NCBI RefSeq assembly: GCF_001723055.1
Contig: NZ_MDCR01000104.1
Span: 1 to 64,000 of the forward strand
DNA from: Streptomyces niveus
Lineage (GTDB): Bacteria > Actinomycetota > Actinomycetes > Streptomycetales > Streptomycetaceae
DNA length: 64,000 nt
Direction: 5' to 3'
A program made the position numbers and the translations under genes. Position 1 is the first letter of the stretch, and each line of letters begins with the position of its first letter. The notes under the pieces were generated by a model, which saw only the letters and a program-made list of their open reading frames with translations, made no database searches and was not told where the DNA came from. Below, piece by piece: positions 60,039 to 64,000 of this stretch.

Positions 60039-60105
60039 TCGAGCGGGTACGGGGGTCGGCCGGGAGGGGCCGGCTGGTCGGGGCCGCCGAGGGCGCTGCC
60101 GCACC

Positions 60106-61044
60106 TTACGGGGTGTAGACGGCGTCGCTGCCGTACAACTGCCTGGTGAACGCCGAGACATCGGCGCTGCGGTTGGAGCCGTCGAGGTTGTACGTCAGGA
60201 AGACGCCGTACGCCTCGCTGACCGTGCGGCGGGCAAGGTCGGCGGTCGTGGTCTGCGAGGTCCGGCCGATCTCGACGGCCGCGGGTGACAGCTTCGACTT
60301 GGGCAGCGCGATCCCGGGGACCTGCCAGCTGCCGTAGTACGGATTCCAGGCGTAGTCGAACTTGGACGAGACGTCCACGCCGCCGTACGAGAGCCGCGAC
60401 GCGGCCGGGCCGATGTTGTAGAGGCTGATGATCTTGTCCGGCATGTTGGCGCGCAGGGCCGTCATGAGGTGGACGAACGAGCTGGCGTTGGGCTGTCCGG
60501 TGCCGTTGGTGCCGTACTGGGCGTACTCGTCGTCGAAGTCGATGCCGTCGAGACCGTACGTGGCCACGGCGTCCGACAGCTGTTTTGCGAACGCCGAAGC
60601 CGCCTGCTGGGAAGGGAAGTTGGCGAAGCCCGCGCCCTGGTGGTTGCCGAGCACCGAGAGGAGTACCTTGATGCCCTTCTGCTGCAACGGCCGTATCTGC
60701 GTGGCGGCGTTGTCGAGGACGCGCTGCACGTTCTCGTTGAAGTGCAGATACGCGGTCTTCGTACCCGTGTCGTAGTTGATGTTCGCCGCGAAGATCACGG
60801 CGACGTCGAAGACGTTGCCGCCACCGCCGGCCAGGGTGTACTTCCCGACGTTGAGCATGCTGTTGTTGTTCACCTCGACGTACGCCACCGAGACCGGCCC
60901 CTGTTTCGCCGCAACCGGAGCAGGGGCGGGGGCCGCTGCCGCGCCGGTCGTACCCGTCGTCGCGGTCGCGCCGACGGCAAGGGCCACGACGGCCGAGAGC
61001 GCGAGCGCCGCCGTCCGTACTCTGCTCCGCACCAAAGTGAGCAT
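60106..61044 (-). CDS. endoH: Endo-beta-N-acetylglucosaminidase H (GH18)
   Basis: 312-residue secreted enzyme closely resembling Endo H of Streptomyces plicatus. A Sec signal peptide (MLTLVRSRVR then a hydrophobic core) is followed by mature sequence beginning near QGPVSVAYVEV. The GH18 active site DGIDFDDEY is present, with the catalytic acidic residues corresponding to Asp130 and Glu132 of mature Endo H. It cleaves the chitobiose core of high-mannose N-glycans. ATG 61044 is the start; GGGGAG lies upstream. Very secure. Confidence 0.95.
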   Translation of the reverse strand: MLTLVRSRVRTAALALSAVVALAVGATATTGTTGAAAAPAPAPVAAKQGPVSVAYVEVNNNSMLNVGKYTLAGGGGNVFDVAVIFAANINYDTGTKTAYLHFNENVQRVLDNAATQIRPLQQKGIKVLLSVLGNHQGAGFANFPSQQAASAFAKQLSDAVATYGLDGIDFDDEYAQYGTNGTGQPNASSFVHLMTALRANMPDKIISLYNIGPAASRLSYGGVDVSSKFDYAWNPYYGSWQVPGIALPKSKLSPAAVEIGRTSQTTTADLARRTVSEAYGVFLTYNLDGSNRSADVSAFTRQLYGSDAVYTP

Positions 61045-61194
61045 CGCTGATCGATCTCCCCTCGCATGGGTCGGCGCCCGGCCTGTTCGAAAGCGCCGAG
61101 TGAGCCCTCCGAGTTTTCCGCCCCCGCGCCCGATTCCCGGAAATCCCGCCCGAACTCTCACGACTCCCACGCACGCGTCACCACAATCCGGCCT

Positions 61195-61314
61195 GTGGGT
61201 ACGGGAGTTGGCGCGATCCGCGACCCTGCCAAGGCCGGGCCGAGAGAGACCGATTCCGTCGATCTCGGTGTGTGGAACCTCGCCGTCGAAGAGGTCATCG
61301 ACGGCATCTGGTAG
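61195..61314 (+). pseudogene. Short C-terminal ORF fragment
   Basis: A reading frame ends in TDSVDLGVWNLAVEEVIDGIW and a stop at 61312-61314. It has protein-like composition but no start or domain; it could be the tail of a deleted gene. It precedes a hypothetical gene on the same strand by 35 bases. Confidence 0.3.
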
Positions 61315-61349
61315 GAAGCCACCATCACGAACGGCTGGAGGGGACCACG

Positions 61350-61838
61350 ATGATTCTGGCGGTGCTGCCGGAGGTGGGGGTCGGCACGATCAGGCTCGGC
61401 ATGTCGGTCCGCGAGGCGGTCGGGGTCGTGCGTGAGCTGGGCTTCGCCGCCTCGTACAGTCCTGACCGCGGCGAGGTGCCCGGGCAGGTGCTCTGCGAGC
61501 ACAGGGAGTCCGGGACGGATTTCACTCTTGGCTTCACCAAGGGCGCGCTGACCGACATCCATCTGTACCGATTCCGCGTCGAGGACGCGGATGTGACGGT
61601 GGTCCTCGACGGGCTCGACGTCTTCCGGACTCCCAGCGAGGAACTGCTGGAGCGTCTCGCGGCACTGGGCCACGCGGTCGAACAGAACGACAGCGGCGTG
61701 GACACCCTTCCGGAACTCAAGGTGATTCTGTCGAACGAGAGCAGCTTCGAGTACCCGATGGACGAGGAGGGGGACCCGATCCACTTCGACTACGTCCTCG
61801 TCACCTCGGTGGACTTCAGGGGGCCGCGCGGGGACTGA
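61350..61838 (+). CDS. Hypothetical acidic protein
   Basis: 162 residues, soluble, acidic, with alternating strands (MILAVLPEVGVGTIRLGMSV, LTDIHLYRFRVED) and no signal peptide. Ribosome-binding site GGAGGGGACC precedes ATG 61350. Composition and size resemble small immunity-type or SMI1/KNR4-like proteins, but no family was recognised. Its 3' end faces the convergent GNAT-type gene. Confidence 0.7.
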   Translation: MILAVLPEVGVGTIRLGMSVREAVGVVRELGFAASYSPDRGEVPGQVLCEHRESGTDFTLGFTKGALTDIHLYRFRVEDADVTVVLDGLDVFRTPSEELLERLAALGHAVEQNDSGVDTLPELKVILSNESSFEYPMDEEGDPIHFDYVLVTSVDFRGPRGD

Positions 61839-61934
61839 CTCCGGCGACCATTCGCTCGCCCTCGCGCATGGCTCTCCGCGCGTGGCCGTCCGGGGATCTT
61901 CGCACCGGGCACTGACAGCGGCGCGGTGACGGAG

Positions 61935-63131
61935 TCACCCCAGGGGGCGGGTGAGGGGTTCAACCGGGCGTTGGCAGATGCGGTACTTCTTGATCACCCG
62001 GGCACCCGCGAGCCGCATCGTCCTATTGGCACGGCGGTTGTCGGCCAGCATCCAGGACGCCTCCATGACGGGGTAGCCGAGGCGCTGGGCGTTGCGGGAC
62101 AGTTCCATGCCCAGGCGCAGTTCGATGCCGCGGTTGCGGTACTCCTCCCGTACTCCCAGGACCATCACCCGCAGGCGGTCGACCCTCCGGCGTGCGCGGA
62201 GCAGGCGCATCAGGCCGAGTGGGACGCCCCAGGTGTGCAGCCTTCCGTTCGCCGCCGCCAGGGCGGGGGCCAGGTCCGGTACGGCCAGGACGAAACCCGC
62301 GGGTTTGCCGTCGACCTCCGCGACGGCGCCCAGCCCGGGGCGGAGGATCGGGCGCAACTGCCGTGCGAGGGTGTCGAATTCGCGGTCGGTCATGGGGCTG
62401 AATCCCCAGTTCCCTTCCCAGGCGGAGTTGTAGATCTCCTTGATCAGGTCCGTTTCGGCGGTGAAGTTCCGCATGTCCAGCGGGCGGATCCGAATGCCCC
62501 GTTCGCTTCCGGACCGCAGCAGGCGTGTCAGCTTCCGGTCCTCGTGCACGGTGGTGGGCAGTTCCCAGGCCAGCATCTCCGTCGCCGTGGTGAATCCGCA
62601 GTCGCGGATCAACCTGTCGTAGTACGGCGGGTTGTACGGCATCTCAACGGCGGGGCGGAGATCGAATCCCTCGGTCAACAGTCCGCATTCGTAGTTGGTG
62701 GAAAGAGTCACGGGGCCGATCAGAGTGACGAGTTGCCGTGCCCGTAGCCAGGACGCGGCAGCGGTGAACAGCGCGTCCGCCGCGCTCAGGTCGTCGACGC
62801 AGTCGAACAGCCCGAAGAAGCCGTCCTTCGAGCCGTGGAAGCGGTTGTGGTTCGGATTGCGCACCGCCGCGACGCGGCCCACGACGCGCCCCTCTCGCCG
62901 GGCCAGGAAGAACTCCGCCTCGCCGAACTCGTAGAAGGGATGGGCCCGGCGGTCCATGAGCCGGCGCTGGTCGCCGCGCAACGGCGGGACCCACAGGGGC
63001 TCTTGGCGGTGCAGGACATGGGGGAGGTCGATGAACGCCGAACGGTCCGAACGAGTACGGACCGGGGCCACTTCACACGCACCGTCTCGCATGTCTTCAC
63101 GTGCGTCGTCAGACGCGTGGGGACTCCTCAT
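61935..63131 (-). CDS. GNAT-fold N-acetyltransferase-like protein
   Basis: 398 residues. The N-terminal part (FIDLPHVLHRQEPLWVPPLR) and a central acetyl-CoA-binding-like region (VRPD... VLGVREEYRNRGIELRLG, read as VMVLGVREEYRNRGIE) match a large GNAT-type family known from YghO-like proteins. A C-terminal segment SRNAQRLGYPVMEASWMLADN is also typical. No signal. It is divergent from an MMPL transporter. Substrate unknown. Confidence 0.8.
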   Translation of the reverse strand: MRSPHASDDAREDMRDGACEVAPVRTRSDRSAFIDLPHVLHRQEPLWVPPLRGDQRRLMDRRAHPFYEFGEAEFFLARREGRVVGRVAAVRNPNHNRFHGSKDGFFGLFDCVDDLSAADALFTAAASWLRARQLVTLIGPVTLSTNYECGLLTEGFDLRPAVEMPYNPPYYDRLIRDCGFTTATEMLAWELPTTVHEDRKLTRLLRSGSERGIRIRPLDMRNFTAETDLIKEIYNSAWEGNWGFSPMTDREFDTLARQLRPILRPGLGAVAEVDGKPAGFVLAVPDLAPALAAANGRLHTWGVPLGLMRLLRARRRVDRLRVMVLGVREEYRNRGIELRLGMELSRNAQRLGYPVMEASWMLADNRRANRTMRLAGARVIKKYRICQRPVEPLTRPLG

Positions 63132-63205
63132 AGCCCAACCAGGCTAGCACTCAAAGTAGTTGCTTGATCACGTGACGTGACGCACTGTGTTATGACTGTC
63201 TCCGC

Positions 63206-64000
63206 ATGAGACGTGAGCGGAGAGAGGCGGGCCGGCCCGTGAGGCAAGAGCCGTTCAGCGGCTTCGGGAGCCGCTCGGTGCGGCGCGCCCGGCTGGTCGT
63301 GGGTCTGACCTTCGTGTTCTCGCTCCTCGCCTGCTGGTACGCGGTGGGCCTGACCCAGCGGCTGTCTCCCGGCGGCTGGACCCCGACCTCCGCCGACTCC
63401 GTACGCGCCGAGGCAGTGCTCGCGTCCGAATTCCGGGCCGGGCCACCGCAGTTGATCCTGCTCGCCACGGCTCCGGATGACTCCGTCGACGCCCCGCACG
63501 CGTCCGCCGCGGGCCGCGATCTGACCCGGCGTCTCGCGGCGGACGGCCGGATCGCCTGGGTCAACTCGTACTGGCAGCACCCGCTCCCGTCCCTGCGGAC
63601 GAAGGACGCGGACTCCGCTCTCGTACTGGTCCGCCTCCGCGGCGACGAACAGGCCGTCCGTGAAGCGGCGGGCGACATCATCGACCGGTTCACCGGGGCG
63701 CACGGTCCGTTGCGGGTGTCGGCGTCCGGTGCGGCGGCGGTGCTGGACGAGACGGAGCGGCTCAGCGACGAGGGCATGCGTCACGCCGAGTTCGTCGCCG
63801 TGCCCCTGGTCCTGCTCATCCTTCTGTGGGTGCTGGGCAGCGTCACGGCGGCCCTGTTGCCGGTCGTCGTCGGTGTGGTCGCGGTCGCCGCCACGACGGC
63901 GTTCCTGCGTCTCCTCGACACCACCACCGAGGTGTCGCTCCTCGCCCTGAACATCACCACCGCGCTGGGCTTCGGACTCGCCGTGGACTTCAGCCTGCTG
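63206..64000 (+). CDS. MMPL-family transporter, cut by the right edge
   Basis: 265 residues visible. A first membrane helix (residues about 29-50), a large extracytoplasmic domain with an exchange of strands (ADSALVLVRLRGDE), and then helices 2-4 (AEFVAVPLVLLILLWVLGS, ALLPVVVGVVAVAATTAFL, LGFGLAVDFSLL) form the N-terminal half of an MmpL/RND-type lipid or drug exporter. ATG 63206 is the start. The rest lies beyond the window. Confidence 0.88.
   Translation, partial: MRRERREAGRPVRQEPFSGFGSRSVRRARLVVGLTFVFSLLACWYAVGLTQRLSPGGWTPTSADSVRAEAVLASEFRAGPPQLILLATAPDDSVDAPHASAAGRDLTRRLAADGRIAWVNSYWQHPLPSLRTKDADSALVLVRLRGDEQAVREAAGDIIDRFTGAHGPLRVSASGAAAVLDETERLSDEGMRHAEFVAVPLVLLILLWVLGSVTAALLPVVVGVVAVAATTAFLRLLDTTTEVSLLALNITTALGFGLAVDFSLL

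Noticed and set aside
1..64000. CRISPR arrays, insertion sequences, rRNA genes or prophage modules
   Set aside because: No regularly spaced repeats, transposase motifs, rRNA sequence or phage structural genes were seen on either strand.

Overview
The window is high-GC actinobacterial DNA, most likely from a Streptomyces chromosome. The clearest marker is a complete SapB-type (ram/amf) class III lanthipeptide locus. An Endo H-type endoglycosidase, several Tat-exported enzymes, many TetR/MerR regulators and a bacterial NLR-like ATPase fit the same assignment. Gene density is ordinary, but several stretches are decayed or rearranged.

Layout: 0-2.7 kb holds a two-component system (kinase cut by the left edge, then its OmpR-type regulator) plus a broken second kinase and a regulator tail. 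2.8-6.0 kb holds a small helical protein followed by an NB-ARC/TPR protein; they share a short motif at the C-terminus of the first and the N-terminus of the second, as in amyloid-signalling effector/NLR pairs. 6-14 kb holds an NmrA-like protein with a MerR regulator, a large Tat-exported F5/8-type-C protein, a tendamistat-like secreted protein, and a MerR/serine-hydrolase pair. 14.6-22 kb is the SapB locus (ramR, ramB, ramA, ramS, ramC). 22.6-26.2 kb holds a small unknown protein, a degenerate phosphopantetheinyl-transferase-like protein and an AraC/MFS pair.

26.4-29.1 kb is the most unusual stretch. A gene of unknown function lies between ruins of a PucR-type regulator and a FAD oxidoreductase. 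It is followed by two tandem tRNA genes that read as circularly permuted: the 3' half comes before the 5' half, and all four helices pair in each. A 13-bp hairpin terminator closes the unit.

29-37 kb carries small catabolic or detoxification genes, each beside a TetR regulator (amidohydrolase/esterase, old yellow enzyme, ketopantoate-reductase-like), several with visible palindromic operators. 37-42.6 kb holds an S15 peptidase, a HEAT-like protein and a FUSC-type membrane protein. 42.6-44.1 kb is a gene graveyard (ABC transporter and NarL-type two-component remnants). 44.2-49.5 kb holds a TetR/oxidoreductase pair, a Tat-exported amidohydrolase and a GMC oxidoreductase. 49.6-54.3 kb holds an ECF-type vitamin transporter with several single-base frameshifts (some in homopolymers), facing a secreted alpha/alpha-barrel protein; both have lost their 5' ends at a shared junction. 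54.5-64 kb holds a penicillin-acylase-type enzyme, a saccharopine-dehydrogenase-like protein, a SRPBCC/TetR pair, Endo H, a GNAT-type protein and the start of an MMPL transporter cut by the right edge.

All assignments were made by reading the sequence and recalling families; no database search was run.
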